Below, one piece after another: positions 46,852 to 56,073 of a DNA stretch of 64,000 bases. Position 1 is the stretch's first letter. Every line of letters begins with the position of its first letter. The notes beneath the pieces are model-generated. The model ran no database searches and was not told where the DNA came from. It was given only the letters and a program-made list of their open reading frames with translations. The stretch lies in NCBI RefSeq assembly GCF_029853695.1, contig NZ_CP122537.1, positions 1,240,001 through 1,304,000 of the forward strand, in the 5' to 3' direction. This DNA comes from Jannaschia sp. GRR-S6-38. GTDB taxonomy: Bacteria > Pseudomonadota > Alphaproteobacteria > Rhodobacterales > Rhodobacteraceae. Made by a program: the position numbers and the translations under genes.

Positions 46852-47607
46852 ATGACCATCCGCGACAGCCTGACCACCATCCCCTGCCTGAGCGACAATT
46901 ACGCCTTCCTGTTCGAGACCGGCGGCCGGCGCGTCCTCGTCGATGCGCCCGAGGCGGGTCCGATCCTCGCGGCGCTGGATGGGCGGCCGCTGACCGACAT
47001 CCTGCTGACGCATCACCACCCCGATCACGTGCAGGGCGTGGCCGAGCTGGTCGCGGCGACCGGCGCGAAGGTCTGGGGGGCCGCCGCTGACGCGCATCGT
47101 CTGCCGCCGCTCGACCACGCGCTCGAACCCGGCGACCGCATCGAGATCGGGACCGAGACCGGCGCTGTCTGGGACGTTTCGGGCCATACGATCGGCCATA
47201 TCGCCTTCGTTTTCGACGGGGTCGCGTTCACCGGCGACAGCCTGATGGCCGCCGGTTGCGGGCGCCTGTTCGAGGGCGCGCCCGCACAGATGCTGACGAG
47301 CCTGCGGCAGTTCGACACCCTGCCCGGCGAGACGCTGATTGCCTCGGGGCACGAGTACACTGGCAACAACCTCGCGTTTGCGCGCACACTTGAACCGTCA
47401 AATGCACAGCTTATCTCTCGCATTGCGGAGGTCGAGCGGCTGCGCGCGGAGGGAGAGCCTTCCGTCCCCTCGGTCCTCGAGACCGAACGCCACACCAACC
47501 CGTTCCTGCGCGCCCATATCGAAGCGATCAAGGACGCCACGGGGACAAGCGGACAATCGGACGAGGCCACCTTTGCCGCGACGCGTCGCGCGAAGGATGC
47601 CTTCTGA
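46852..47607 (+). CDS. gloB: hydroxyacylglutathione hydrolase (glyoxalase II)
   Basis: Metallo-beta-lactamase fold hydrolase of 251 residues that converts S-lactoylglutathione to lactate and glutathione in methylglyoxal detoxification. The dinuclear zinc motif is THHHPDH, and further ligands lie in VSGHTIGH and [13 protein letters not shown]. The [11 protein letters not shown] and HTNPFLR blocks bind glutathione. The ATG at 46852 follows GGGAGAA. clpA follows 146 bases downstream. Confidence 0.95.
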   Translation: MTIRDSLTTIPCLSDNYAFLFETGGRRVLVDAPEAGPILAALDGRPLTDILLTHHHPDHVQGVAELVAATGAKVWGAAADAHRLPPLDHALEPGDRIEIGTETGAVWDVSGHTIGHIAFVFDGVAFTGDSLMAAGCGRLFEGAPAQMLTSLRQFDTLPGETLIASGHEYTGNNLAFARTLEPSNAQLISRIAEVERLRAEGEPSVPSVLETERHTNPFLRAHIEAIKDATGTSGQSDEATFAATRRAKDAF

Positions 47608-47753
47608 TGCATCGGCCAGCGGGCATTTCCATCACCTTGGGGTGAGAGATGACCGCGGGGGTCACGAAAAAGGTTGAAGCCGGGCAGGCGACAACCAAAA
47701 CTTAAAGAAACGCGGTCACAGTCCCGTCGTCCGCGTCGGCTGAGGAGAACAGC

Positions 47754-50084
47754 ATGCCATCGTTCTCGAACACTCTCGAGCAAGCCATCCACGCGGCGCT
47801 GGCGCAGGCCAATGCGCGTCGCCACGAACTCGCCACCCTCGAACACCTTCTGCTGGTCCTGATCGACGAGCCGGACGCCGCCCGCGTCATGAAGGCCTGC
47901 GGCGTCAATCTCGACGAGCTGCGCCAGACGGTGGAGGAATTCATCGAAGACGATCTCTCGACGCTGGTGACGGACGTCGAGGGCTCCGAAGCCGTCCCGA
48001 CCGCCGCCTTCCAGCGCGTGATCCAGCGCGCCGCCATCCACGTGCAGTCCTCGGGCCGCACCGAGGTGACGGGAGCGAATGTCCTGGTCGCCATCTTCGC
48101 CGAGCGTGAATCGAACGCCGCCTACTTCCTGCAGGAGCAGGACATGACCCGCTACGACGCGGTGAACTTCATCGCGCATGGCGTGGCGAAGGACCCCGAA
48201 TACGGCGAGACGCGGCCCGTCCAGGGCTCGGACGAGGAGGAAAGCTTCAACGCCGCCTCCGACGGGCCGAACCCGGCCGAGAACCGCGAGAGCGCGCTGG
48301 CCAAGTACACCGTCGATCTCAACAAGAAGTCGGCCAAGGGCGATGTCGACCCGCTGATCGGGCGCGAGCTCGAGGTCGAGCGCTGCATTCAGGTGCTGTG
48401 CCGCCGCCGCAAGAACAACCCGCTGCTGGTGGGCGACCCGGGCGTCGGCAAGACCGCGATCGCGGAAGGCCTCGCGCTCAAGATCGTCAAGGGCGAGGTG
48501 CCGGACGTGCTGTCGGGCGCCACGATCTTCTCGCTCGACATGGGCGCGCTGCTGGCCGGCACCCGCTACCGCGGCGATTTCGAGGAGCGGCTGAAGGCCG
48601 TCGTCTCGGAGCTCGAGGAGCATCCCGACGCCGTCCTCTTCATCGACGAGATCCACACCGTGATCGGCGCCGGGGCCACCTCGGGCGGCGCGATGGACGC
48701 GTCGAACCTGCTCAAGCCGGCGTTGGCCGGCGGCAAGCTGCGCACCATGGGCTCGACCACCTACAAGGAGTTCCGTCAGCATTTCGAGAAGGACCGCGCG
48801 CTGTCGCGGCGCTTCCAGAAGATCGACGTGAACGAGCCCTCGGTCGAGGACACGGTGAAGATCCTCAAGGGCGTGAAGTCCTATTTCGAGGATCACCACT
48901 CGATCAAGTACACCGCCGACGCGATCAAGACCGCGGTGGAACTTTCGGCGCGCTATATCAACGACCGCAAGCTGCCCGACAAGGCGATCGACGTGATCGA
49001 CGAGGCCGGGGCCGCGCAGGCGCTGGTGGTCGAATCGAAGCGCCGCAAGACCATCGGCACGAAGGAGATCGAGGCCGTCGTGGCCAAGATCGCCCGGATC
49101 CCGCCGAAGAACGTCTCGAAGGACGACGCCGAGGTACTGCGCGATCTCGAAGCCTCGCTCAAGCGCGTGGTCTTCGGCCAGGACGCGGCGATCGAGGCAC
49201 TCAGCTCGGCGATCAAGCTGGCCCGCGCGGGCCTGCGCGAGCCCGAGAAGCCCATCGGCAACTACCTGTTCGCGGGCCCGACCGGCGTCGGCAAGACCGA
49301 GGTCGCCAAGCAACTCGCCTCCACGCTGGGGGTCGAGATGCTGCGCTTCGACATGTCGGAATACATGGAGAAGCACGCCGTCTCGCGCCTGATCGGCGCG
49401 CCCCCGGGCTATGTCGGCTTCGACCAGGGCGGTCTGCTGACCGACGGGGTCGACCAGCATCCGCATTGCGTGCTGCTGCTCGACGAGATCGAGAAGGCGC
49501 ATCCGGACGTGTTCAACATCCTGCTGCAGGTGATGGATCACGGCAAGCTGACCGACCATAACGGCCGGGCGGTGGATTTCCGCAACGTGGTGCTGATCAT
49601 GACGTCGAATGCCGGCGCCTCGGATGCCGCGCGCGCGCCGCTGGGCTTCGGCCGCGATCGCCGCGAGGGCGAGGACACCGCCGCGATCGAACGGACCTTC
49701 ACGCCGGAATTCCGCAACCGGCTGGACGCGGTGATCAGCTTCGGCCCGCTGCCCAAGGACACGATCCTGCAGGTGGTCGAGAAGTTCGTGCTCCAGCTGG
49801 AAGCGCAGCTTCTGGACCGCGGCGTGACGATCGAGCTGACCCGCGCGGCCGCCGAATGGCTGGCCGACAAGGGCTACGACGACAAGATGGGCGCCCGGCC
49901 GCTGGCCCGCGTGATCCAGGAGCACGTCAAGAAGCCGCTCGCGGAGGAGCTTCTCTTCGGCAAGCTGGCCAAGGGCGGCGTGGTCAAGGTCGGCGTGAAG
50001 AACGGCGAGCTCGATCTGCGGATCGAGGAGCCGGGGCCGTCGAAGCTCTCGAACAAGAAGCCGCCGCTTCTGACCGCCGACTGA
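47754..50084 (+). CDS. clpA: ATP-dependent Clp protease ATP-binding subunit ClpA
   Basis: AAA+ unfoldase of 776 residues that feeds substrates to ClpP. Clp N-domain repeats (about 1-145) bind ClpS; an acidic linker follows (residues 155-185). AAA1 has [13 protein letters not shown] and a Walker B in [12 protein letters not shown]2 has [13 protein letters not shown] and [13 protein letters not shown]. There is no ClpB-type middle coiled coil, which confirms ClpA. GAGGAGAA precedes the ATG. No clpS is adjacent in this window. A clear terminator follows the gene. Confidence 0.97.
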   Translation: MPSFSNTLEQAIHAALAQANARRHELATLEHLLLVLIDEPDAARVMKACGVNLDELRQTVEEFIEDDLSTLVTDVEGSEAVPTAAFQRVIQRAAIHVQSSGRTEVTGANVLVAIFAERESNAAYFLQEQDMTRYDAVNFIAHGVAKDPEYGETRPVQGSDEEESFNAASDGPNPAENRESALAKYTVDLNKKSAKGDVDPLIGRELEVERCIQVLCRRRKNNPLLVGDPGVGKTAIAEGLALKIVKGEVPDVLSGATIFSLDMGALLAGTRYRGDFEERLKAVVSELEEHPDAVLFIDEIHTVIGAGATSGGAMDASNLLKPALAGGKLRTMGSTTYKEFRQHFEKDRALSRRFQKIDVNEPSVEDTVKILKGVKSYFEDHHSIKYTADAIKTAVELSARYINDRKLPDKAIDVIDEAGAAQALVVESKRRKTIGTKEIEAVVAKIARIPPKNVSKDDAEVLRDLEASLKRVVFGQDAAIEALSSAIKLARAGLREPEKPIGNYLFAGPTGVGKTEVAKQLASTLGVEMLRFDMSEYMEKHAVSRLIGAPPGYVGFDQGGLLTDGVDQHPHCVLLLDEIEKAHPDVFNILLQVMDHGKLTDHNGRAVDFRNVVLIMTSNAGASDAARAPLGFGRDRREGEDTAAIERTFTPEFRNRLDAVISFGPLPKDTILQVVEKFVLQLEAQLLDRGVTIELTRAAAEWLADKGYDDKMGARPLARVIQEHVKKPLAEELLFGKLAKGGVVKVGVKNGELDLRIEEPGPSKLSNKKPPLLTAD

Positions 50085-50104
50085 GGCGGCTGAGCGACAG
50101 GAAG

Positions 50105-50129
50105 GGCCCCCGCAGCGCGGGGGCCTTTT
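50105..50129 (+). terminator. Rho-independent terminator of clpA
   Basis: Perfect nine-base stem (GGCCCCCGC with GCGGGGGCC, 50105-50113 and 50117-50125), three-base loop and TTTT, about 20 bases after the clpA stop. Confidence 0.9.
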
Positions 50130-50428
50130 CGTTGGGCGCGCTGCGGCAGCGGCCCGCGCGGCTGCCGGCCACGCCCCGCCCGGCGAGGCAGCGCTGCCCT
50201 TCCGTCCGCTCATGCCGAAAGCCCCAGCGGCGGCCCGCCGGCGATGGGCCCTACCACATGGCGACCCGCTATCCATCGCGCCCGCGCGGGCCCGAAGCAC
50301 GGACCGACGCGCGCGGTATGCGCGACATTGCCGAACGGAGCTACCGTTCCGGGACCCGACCGCCCGCCAGTCCCGCCCGGACCGAACAGGGGTGCGCCCG
50401 CGCCCGTATCCCCGCTAGGCTCCGCTCC
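50130..50428. other. intergenic region clpA-M23 peptidase, no gene seen
   Basis: Some 300 GC-rich bases between the clpA terminator and the peptidase gene. Open frames are extensions of neighbouring frames and look non-coding. No promoter or RNA structure stands out. Confidence 0.45.
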
Positions 50429-51346
50429 ATGCGCCTCCTCGTCCCGCTCCTCCTCCTCACCTGGCCCGCCGCGGCAGAGCCGCGCCTCGTCCTGCCGATC
50501 GATTGCGAGCTGGGCGAGAATTGCATGATCCAGCATCATGTCGATCTGGATCCCGGCCCGGGCGTCCGCGACTGGACGGGCGGCACGTTGGCCTATGACG
50601 GCCATAACGGCACCGATTTCCGGCTGCCGGACCGGGCGGCGATGGAGGCCGGCGTGGCCGTCCGCGCCCCGGCCGCGGGCACGGTCATCGGTACGCGCGA
50701 CGGCCAGCCGGATCGCGGCCTGCCCCAGCGCGCCCGCATGGACGGCGTCGAATGCGGCAACGGAGTCCGGATCGATCTCGGGGAGGGCTGGATCACCCAG
50801 CTTTGCCACATGGCCCGCGGCTCCGTCGCCGTTCGCACCGGCGACCGGGTGGCGCAGGGCGACCTTCTGGGTCGCGTCGGCCTCTCGGGGGCGACGGAAT
50901 TTCCGCATCTTCACATGCGGATCGAACGCGACGGCGCCGTCGTCGACCCGTTCCGCGCCGGTCTCTGGCAGGACGCGCCGCCCTATGCACCGGGCGGGCT
51001 GCTGTCGGCAGGCTTCTCGGATGCTATGCCCGATTACGAGGCGGTCAAGGCGGGCACGGCCGATGCCGCCGCCCTGCCCCTCGACGCGCCGGCTCTGGTC
51101 CTCTGGGGCGCGGCCTTCGGCGCGCAGCCGGGCGACGTGATCGCACTGGAAATCCTCGGCCCCGGCGGGCGCGAGGTGATCGCGCACGAGGCCCGGCTCG
51201 ACCGCGCGCAGGCCCAGCTCTTCCGCGCGGCGGGGCGGCCGCTGCGCGCCCGGCGCTGGCGCGGCGGCACCTATCGCGGGATCGTGCGGATGCTGCGCGA
51301 CGGGGCGGAGATCGACCGGATCGAGATCGAGATCCCGGTCGGGTGA
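50429..51346 (+). CDS. M23 family (LytM-like) metallopeptidase, exported
   Basis: A 305-residue protein with a signal peptide (MRLLVPLLLLTWPAAAEP). The LytM domain has the zinc ligands in HNGTDFR and in PHLHMRIE, and VRAPAAGTVIG is the usual preceding strand. Zinc seems fully ligated, so endopeptidase activity on peptidoglycan cross-links is likely. The C-terminal ~110 residues are an additional beta-rich region (LVLWGAAFGAQPGDVIALE) of unknown role. The stop is five bases from the convergent rhodanese stop. Confidence 0.9.
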   Translation: MRLLVPLLLLTWPAAAEPRLVLPIDCELGENCMIQHHVDLDPGPGVRDWTGGTLAYDGHNGTDFRLPDRAAMEAGVAVRAPAAGTVIGTRDGQPDRGLPQRARMDGVECGNGVRIDLGEGWITQLCHMARGSVAVRTGDRVAQGDLLGRVGLSGATEFPHLHMRIERDGAVVDPFRAGLWQDAPPYAPGGLLSAGFSDAMPDYEAVKAGTADAAALPLDAPALVLWGAAFGAQPGDVIALEILGPGGREVIAHEARLDRAQAQLFRAAGRPLRARRWRGGTYRGIVRMLRDGAEIDRIEIEIPVG

Positions 51347-51350
51347 CGGC

Positions 51351-51734
51351 TCAGCCCTTCGGCTCCGGGGTCTCGACCGGGCCGCCGGCCTCGACCCAGG
51401 CACCCATCCCGCCTTCGAGATGCGCCACCTCGTAGCCCATGTCCTGCAGCGCCGCCGCCGCCAGCGCCGAGCGCCAGCCACTGGCGCAATGCAGCACGTA
51501 AGGTCCCGGCCCCGCGAAGACCTCGCGATGATAGGGGCTTTCGGGATCCCACCAGAATTCCAGCATGCCGCGCGGCGCGTGGACCGAGCCCGGGATCTTG
51601 CCCTTGGCCCGCTCGCGCACGTCGCGGATGTCGACGATCACGGCATCGGGCGCGGCGCGCAGCCGCGCGACGTCCCATTCCTCGATCCGCTCGCGCGCGG
51701 CGGCGACGAGCTCGGCGGCGGTCTTCTTCTCCAT
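51351..51734 (-). CDS. rhodanese-like domain protein
   Basis: Single-domain rhodanese of 127 residues. The VIVDIRDVRER motif and the active-site loop CASGWRS with its catalytic cysteine are intact. Such proteins transfer sulfane sulfur, for example from thiosulfate; the in vivo acceptor is unknown. The ATG at 51734 gives the MEKKTAAEL N terminus normal for this subfamily; the frame extends further upstream. Divergent from the SDR at 51802. Confidence 0.9.
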   Translation of the reverse strand: MEKKTAAELVAAARERIEEWDVARLRAAPDAVIVDIRDVRERAKGKIPGSVHAPRGMLEFWWDPESPYHREVFAGPGPYVLHCASGWRSALAAAALQDMGYEVAHLEGGMGAWVEAGGPVETPEPKG

Positions 51735-51801
51735 GACGGCCACGTTGACGCCATCGCCCGGCGGGTTCAATCCTCGCCGGACGGAAATCGGGGAGGACGG
51801 G

Positions 51802-52539
51802 ATGGACCGCATCGCATTGATCACCGGCGCCGCGCAGGGCATCGGCTATGCCTGCGCCGAGGCGCTGGCCGAAGACGGCTGCCGCGTGGTGCTTGCCGAT
51901 ATCAAGGACAGCGTGCACGACGCCGCGGCGAAGCTGGGCGGGACGGGCTATGTCTGCGACATGGGCGACGGGGCGCAGATCGCCACGCTCTTCGACACGG
52001 TCGAGGCCGAGATCGGGCCAGTCTCGGTGCTGGTCAACAATGCCGGCATCGCGATCGGAAGCGATTTCCTCGAGATGTCCGAGGCCGATTTCCGCAAGGT
52101 GCTGGACGTGAACCTCGTGGGTGTCTTCCTGGCGACGCAGCGGGCCGCGAAGACCATGGTCGCCAAGGGCATCGAGGGCGCCATCGTAAACATGTCCTCG
52201 ATCAACGCGCAGGTCGCGATCCCGGCGATCGCGGGCTATTGCGCGTCGAAGGGCGGGGTGATGCAGCTGACGAAAGTGGCCGCGCTGGCGCTCGCCCCGC
52301 ACAACATCCGTGTGAACGCCGTGGGCCCCGGCTCGATCGACACCGAGATGATGGCCGCGGTCAACGCGGATCCGGCCGCCTTCGACCGCGCCATGTCGCG
52401 CACGCCGCTTAAGCGGCCCGGCACGGCGCGCGAGATCGGCGATGTCGTGGCCTTTCTCGCCTCGTCCAAGGCCAGTTACGTGACCGGCGAGACGGTCTAT
52501 GTCGATGGCGGACGCCTCGGCCTCAACTACACGGTGTGA
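51802..52539 (+). CDS. SDR family oxidoreductase
   Basis: Classical short-chain dehydrogenase of 245 residues: [10 protein letters not shown] cofactor motif, NNAGI, catalytic Ser in NMSSINAQ, Tyr/Lys in YCASKGG. The acidic residue in VLADIKD favours NAD. The ending [12 protein letters not shown] is typical. It resembles 3-hydroxybutyrate/glucose 1-dehydrogenase-type enzymes, but the substrate is unknown. GGGGAGG precedes the ATG. The RidA gene follows two bases after its stop. Confidence 0.9.
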   Translation: MDRIALITGAAQGIGYACAEALAEDGCRVVLADIKDSVHDAAAKLGGTGYVCDMGDGAQIATLFDTVEAEIGPVSVLVNNAGIAIGSDFLEMSEADFRKVLDVNLVGVFLATQRAAKTMVAKGIEGAIVNMSSINAQVAIPAIAGYCASKGGVMQLTKVAALALAPHNIRVNAVGPGSIDTEMMAAVNADPAAFDRAMSRTPLKRPGTAREIGDVVAFLASSKASYVTGETVYVDGGRLGLNYTV

Positions 52540-52541
52540 CC

Positions 52542-52886
52542 ATGATCGAACGCAAGCTGACCACAAGCCGGATGAGCCAGATCAACATCCACGGCCAGAC
52601 GGTCTACCTGGCCGGCCAGGTGGGCGAGGGTGCCTCGGTGACGGACCAGACGACCGACATGCTGGCCCGGATCGACCGTCTGCTGACCCAGGCGGGTTCC
52701 TCGCGCGAGCATATCCTGCAGGCGGTGATCTGGCTGGCTGACATGGACGATTTCGAGGAGATGAACGCCGTCTGGGACGCCTGGGTGCCCGAGGGCCACG
52801 CCCCCGCCCGCGCCTGCGGCGAAGCCCGGCTGGCCCGGCCGGAGTTCCGGGTCGAGATCATCGTGACGGCGGCGCTGAAGGGCTGA
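52542..52886 (+). CDS. RidA family protein
   Basis: RidA/YjgF/UK114 fold protein of 114 residues. [33 protein letters not shown] and the C-terminal [10 protein letters not shown] segment are typical. The catalytic arginine region (GEARLARPE) is present. RidA enzymes hydrolyse reactive enamine/imine intermediates to 2-keto acids and ammonia. A GTG at 52536 would overlap the SDR stop; I prefer the ATG at 52542. Confidence 0.9.
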   Translation: MIERKLTTSRMSQINIHGQTVYLAGQVGEGASVTDQTTDMLARIDRLLTQAGSSREHILQAVIWLADMDDFEEMNAVWDAWVPEGHAPARACGEARLARPEFRVEIIVTAALKG

Positions 52887-52945
52887 CCCGCCGAAAGACC
52901 CGTGCGCGCGACCTCCCGCCAGACGCCGGGTCGCGGGCGCGGCCC

Positions 52946-53872
52946 TTAGCGCCCGTGCGGATGGGCCCGGGCGTAGGTCTCCATGAGGTGGACCGCGTCG
53001 ACCGCCGTATAGGCCTGAGTCGTCGAGAGCGAGGCATGGCCCAGCAATTCCTGGATCGCGCGCAGGTCGCCCCCCGCCTCCAGCAGGTGGGTCGCGAAGC
53101 TGTGGCGCAGCGCGTGGGGCGTGGCCGTCGAGGGCAGGCCCAGCTGCATCCGCGCCCGCGCCATCACGCCTGAGACGATGCGCGGCGAGAGCGGCCCGCC
53201 CCGCGCCCCGCGAAACAGCGGCGCATCTCGCGACAGGTCGTGCGGACAGATCGCGCGGTAGCGTTCGACCGCGGCCCGCGCCGCGGGCAGGACCGGGACC
53301 AGGCGCTCCTTGCCGCCCTTGCCGCGGATGCGCAGCACCTGGGCCAGCGGCGCGTCGGCGCCAGTCAGGCCCAATCCTTCGGAAATGCGCAGCCCGCAGC
53401 CGTAGAGGATCGTCACCACCGCGACGTCGCGGGCGGCGATCCACGGCTCGGCATGTTGTAGCCCGACCGTGTCGATCAGCTCGCGCGCGGCATCCTGCGG
53501 CAGGGGGCGCGGCAGCGGCTTGCGGAACCGGGGCGCGCGGGCCGACAGGATCGCGGTGGGGTCGAAGCCCTCGCGCTCCGACAGCCAGCGGGTGAAGCTC
53601 TTGAGGGCGGACAGCCGCCGCGCGACCGAGCGGGCGGCGGTGCCGCGCATCCGCTCGGCGGCCATCCAGGCGCGCAGGTCCCCGGCCCCCAGCTGCCCGA
53701 TCTGCCCGAGGCCCATCGGCCCGCCGCGATGGGCGGCCAGGAACGACAGGATCGCCGCCACGTCCGCGCCATAGGCCGTCACCGTGGCCTCTGCCGCGCC
53801 GTCGAGCGCGCGCAGGTGGTCGCGCCACGCCTGCAGCGCGTCGCGCAGGCCGGGGCTCAGCGCGACCGACAC
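52946..53872 (-). CDS. xerC: tyrosine recombinase XerC
   Basis: Site-specific recombinase of 308 residues that resolves chromosome dimers at dif with XerD. A SAM-like N domain spans residues 10-95. Catalytic residues are visible: Arg in CGLRISEGLG, Lys in GKGGKERLVP, His/Arg in HALRHSFATHLL, His in LGHASLSTTQ and the nucleophilic Tyr in YTAVDAVHLM. The start is GTG at 53872, eight bases after the DUF484 stop. The DUF484-xerC pair is a conserved proteobacterial arrangement. Confidence 0.95.
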   Translation of the reverse strand: MSVALSPGLRDALQAWRDHLRALDGAAEATVTAYGADVAAILSFLAAHRGGPMGLGQIGQLGAGDLRAWMAAERMRGTAARSVARRLSALKSFTRWLSEREGFDPTAILSARAPRFRKPLPRPLPQDAARELIDTVGLQHAEPWIAARDVAVVTILYGCGLRISEGLGLTGADAPLAQVLRIRGKGGKERLVPVLPAARAAVERYRAICPHDLSRDAPLFRGARGGPLSPRIVSGVMARARMQLGLPSTATPHALRHSFATHLLEAGGDLRAIQELLGHASLSTTQAYTAVDAVHLMETYARAHPHGR

Positions 53873-53880
53873 GGCGCGGC

Positions 53881-54579
53881 TCAGCCCAGGTGCCGGCGCA
53901 GGACCCGCTCGAACACGCCGGTGAAGAAGGTCAGAAGCTCGGTGCCCTGGTTGGCGCGGAACTGGTGCGGGTCCTCGGCGCCGAGGACCAGGAGCCCCGG
54001 CATCCGGCCGTCGCCCATCTCCAGCCGGAGCAGCGCCTCGGAGCGGATGAAATCCGCAGCCTCGCCGAACACCGCCGCCGAGGCGGCGTCGCATTGGCGC
54101 AGCGTGACCTGCCGCGCGGGCAGGTTCCGGCCCTGCGTGACGTAGTCGTGGCAGAACCCCGCAGCGACCGGGGCCACGCTCTCGTGCGGCGCCTCGCCCG
54201 GCGCGGCGCTTTCCAGCACCAGCCGGATGCGGTCGACGCGCAGGATGTCGGCCAGGTCCTCGGCCATCAGGTCCAGCAGCTCGGGAAGCGCGGCGCAGTC
54301 CAGAAGCCGCAGCACGCAGCGGTGGATCTGGTTCGTGCCGGCGAGGTTCTCGTAGGCGGCGGCGATGACCGAGCGATGCGTGTCCTCCAGCCGGTCCAGC
54401 CGCGCCTCCAGCCGGTCCATCGCGATGCCGCGCAGGTCGACGATGTTCTGGCCCATCTGGCGCTCGTTCGCGGCGATCAGCGCGCGCATCACGTCGCGAT
54501 CGTCGAGGATCATGTCGGGGTCGGTCAAAACGCGGTCGCGCCAATCCTGCGCGGCCGCCGGGGCGGTCTGCTCGCTCAT
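53881..54579 (-). CDS. DUF484 family protein
   Basis: A 232-residue protein: an N-terminal helical/coiled region (RDVMRALIAANERQMGQNIVDLRGIA) followed by a GAF-like domain (about 95-225). Conserved with xerC in many proteobacteria, function unknown; a regulatory link to recombination is only speculation. The ATG at 54579 gives the expected MSEQ N terminus. Confidence 0.9.
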   Translation of the reverse strand: MSEQTAPAAAQDWRDRVLTDPDMILDDRDVMRALIAANERQMGQNIVDLRGIAMDRLEARLDRLEDTHRSVIAAAYENLAGTNQIHRCVLRLLDCAALPELLDLMAEDLADILRVDRIRLVLESAAPGEAPHESVAPVAAGFCHDYVTQGRNLPARQVTLRQCDAASAAVFGEAADFIRSEALLRLEMGDGRMPGLLVLGAEDPHQFRANQGTELLTFFTGVFERVLRRHLG

Positions 54580-54630
54580 CTGCCTCTGTCTCCGGTCTGC
54601 TGCCGATTGCCCCCGCCCTAGCATGACGAA

Positions 54631-54662
54631 GGGGCGGCGCGAGACAAAACCCGCGCCGCCCC
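54631..54662 (-). terminator. stem-loop downstream of the transaldolase-like gene
   Basis: Perfect 11-base GC stem (54631-54641 with 54652-54662) and a ten-base loop, 27 bases beyond the fsa/tal stop on the minus strand. The tail is TTCGTC, so termination may be weak. Confidence 0.5.
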
Positions 54663-54688
54663 TGGCAATTCGCTGCGAGGTGTGACCT

Positions 54689-55342
54689 TCAGAGGATCTT
54701 CTGGCCGGTCTTCTCCCAATCCTTGAGGAAGGCGGTCAACCCGGCATCGGTCAGCGGGTGCTTGACCATGCCCTGGATGACATTGGGCGGCGCGGTCGCC
54801 ACGTCGGCCCCGATCAGCGCGGCCTCCTTCATGTGGTTCGCGCTGCGGATCGAGGCCGCCAGGATCTGGGTCTTGAAGTCGAAATTGTCGTAGATCTCGC
54901 GGATGTCGCGGATCAGGTCCATGCCGTCGACATTGATGTCGTCCAGCCGGCCGATGAAGGGCGAGATGAAGGTCGCGCCCGCCTTGGCCGCCAGGAGCGC
55001 CTGGTTGGCGCTGAAGCACAGGGTCACGTTCACCTGCGTACCCTCGTCGGACAGCACCTTGCAGGTCTTCAGCCCGTCCCAGGTCAGCGGGACCTTGACG
55101 CAGATATTGGGCGCGATCTTCGCGAGATGGCGGCCTTCCTTCAGCATCTGGTCGTGCTCGGTGGCGACCACCTCGGCCGAGACCGGGCCGTCGACCATCG
55201 CGGCGATCTCGGCGGTGACCTCCTTGATGTCGCGCCCAGCCTTCATGATCAGCGAAGGGTTGGTGGTGACGCCGTCCACCATGCCCAATTCGTTGAGCTC
55301 GCGGATGGCGTCGATATCGGCGGTGTCGACGAAGAATTTCAT
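54689..55342 (-). CDS. fructose-6-phosphate aldolase / small transaldolase
   Basis: TalC/FSA-type protein of 217 residues. [26 protein letters not shown], the Schiff-base lysine in [13 protein letters not shown], and [13 protein letters not shown] with [11 protein letters not shown] match the family. It either transfers dihydroxyacetone between sugar phosphates (transaldolase) or cleaves fructose 6-phosphate; alphaproteobacterial members usually act as transaldolases. Stands alone. Confidence 0.92.
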   Translation of the reverse strand: MKFFVDTADIDAIRELNELGMVDGVTTNPSLIMKAGRDIKEVTAEIAAMVDGPVSAEVVATEHDQMLKEGRHLAKIAPNICVKVPLTWDGLKTCKVLSDEGTQVNVTLCFSANQALLAAKAGATFISPFIGRLDDINVDGMDLIRDIREIYDNFDFKTQILAASIRSANHMKEAALIGADVATAPPNVIQGMVKHPLTDAGLTAFLKDWEKTGQKIL

Positions 55343-55405
55343 AGCGTCCTCCCCAGTGATGGCGTTTGCTGCGGCTGATAGCGCAATCCCCGGCCGGAGG
55401 CCATC

Positions 55406-56029
55406 ATGGACCTGACCACATGGGCCGCCTTCATGGCCGCCTCCGCTGCCCTGCTGGCCATTCCGGGGCCGACCGTCCTGTTGGTCCTGTCCTATGCGCT
55501 GAGCCAGGGACGCCGCGTCGCGCTGGCCTCGGCGCTGGGCGTGGGCACGGGCGACCTGCTCGCGATGAGCCTATCGCTCGCCGGGCTCGGCGCGCTGGTG
55601 CTGGCATCGGCCACGCTCTTCACCGTGCTGAAATGGATCGGCGCGGCCTATCTGGTCTGGATGGGGATCGGGCTCTGGCGGGCCGCCGGATCGGCGCGCT
55701 GGACCGAGACGCAGGCCGCGCCGGTCCCGGCCCGCGCCGTCTTCCGCCATGCCGCATTGGTGACCGCACTCAACCCCAAGAGCATCGTCTTCTTCATCGC
55801 CTTCGTGCCGCAATTCGTAGATCCGGGCGCGGCGCTCGGGCCGCAATTCGCGATCCTGACCGCCAGCTTCGTGGGCCTCGCGACGGTGAACGCGGGGCTC
55901 TACGCGCTGCTGGCCGACCGGATGCGCGCGGGGATGCGGCGGCCGTCGGTGCTGCGCCGGATCACCCGCGCGGGCGGCGCGGCGCTGGTCGCGATGGGGC
56001 TCGCCACGGCGTTGACGCGGCGCGCCTGA
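55406..56029 (+). CDS. LysE/RhtB family amino-acid exporter
   Basis: A 207-residue inner-membrane protein with six hydrophobic segments. [17 protein letters not shown] near residue 20 is the family signature, followed by [10 protein letters not shown] and [20 protein letters not shown]. It exports amino acids such as homoserine or lysine; the substrate cannot be told. The priA start lies 45 bases downstream. Confidence 0.92.
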   Translation: MDLTTWAAFMAASAALLAIPGPTVLLVLSYALSQGRRVALASALGVGTGDLLAMSLSLAGLGALVLASATLFTVLKWIGAAYLVWMGIGLWRAAGSARWTETQAAPVPARAVFRHAALVTALNPKSIVFFIAFVPQFVDPGAALGPQFAILTASFVGLATVNAGLYALLADRMRAGMRRPSVLRRITRAGGAALVAMGLATALTRRA

Positions 56030-56073
56030 CGCGGGCTCTGGCATCCCCGCGGCCCAGCGCCGATATGGGGCGC

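Noticed and set aside
47025..50300. Open frame of 1091 codons antisense to clpA and gloB
   Set aside because: It lies opposite well-supported genes, its translation has no domain, and such frames arise from third-position GC bias.
52946..53872. Integrase of a mobile element
   Set aside because: The protein is XerC in its usual place beside DUF484, with no att-like repeats or phage genes near it.
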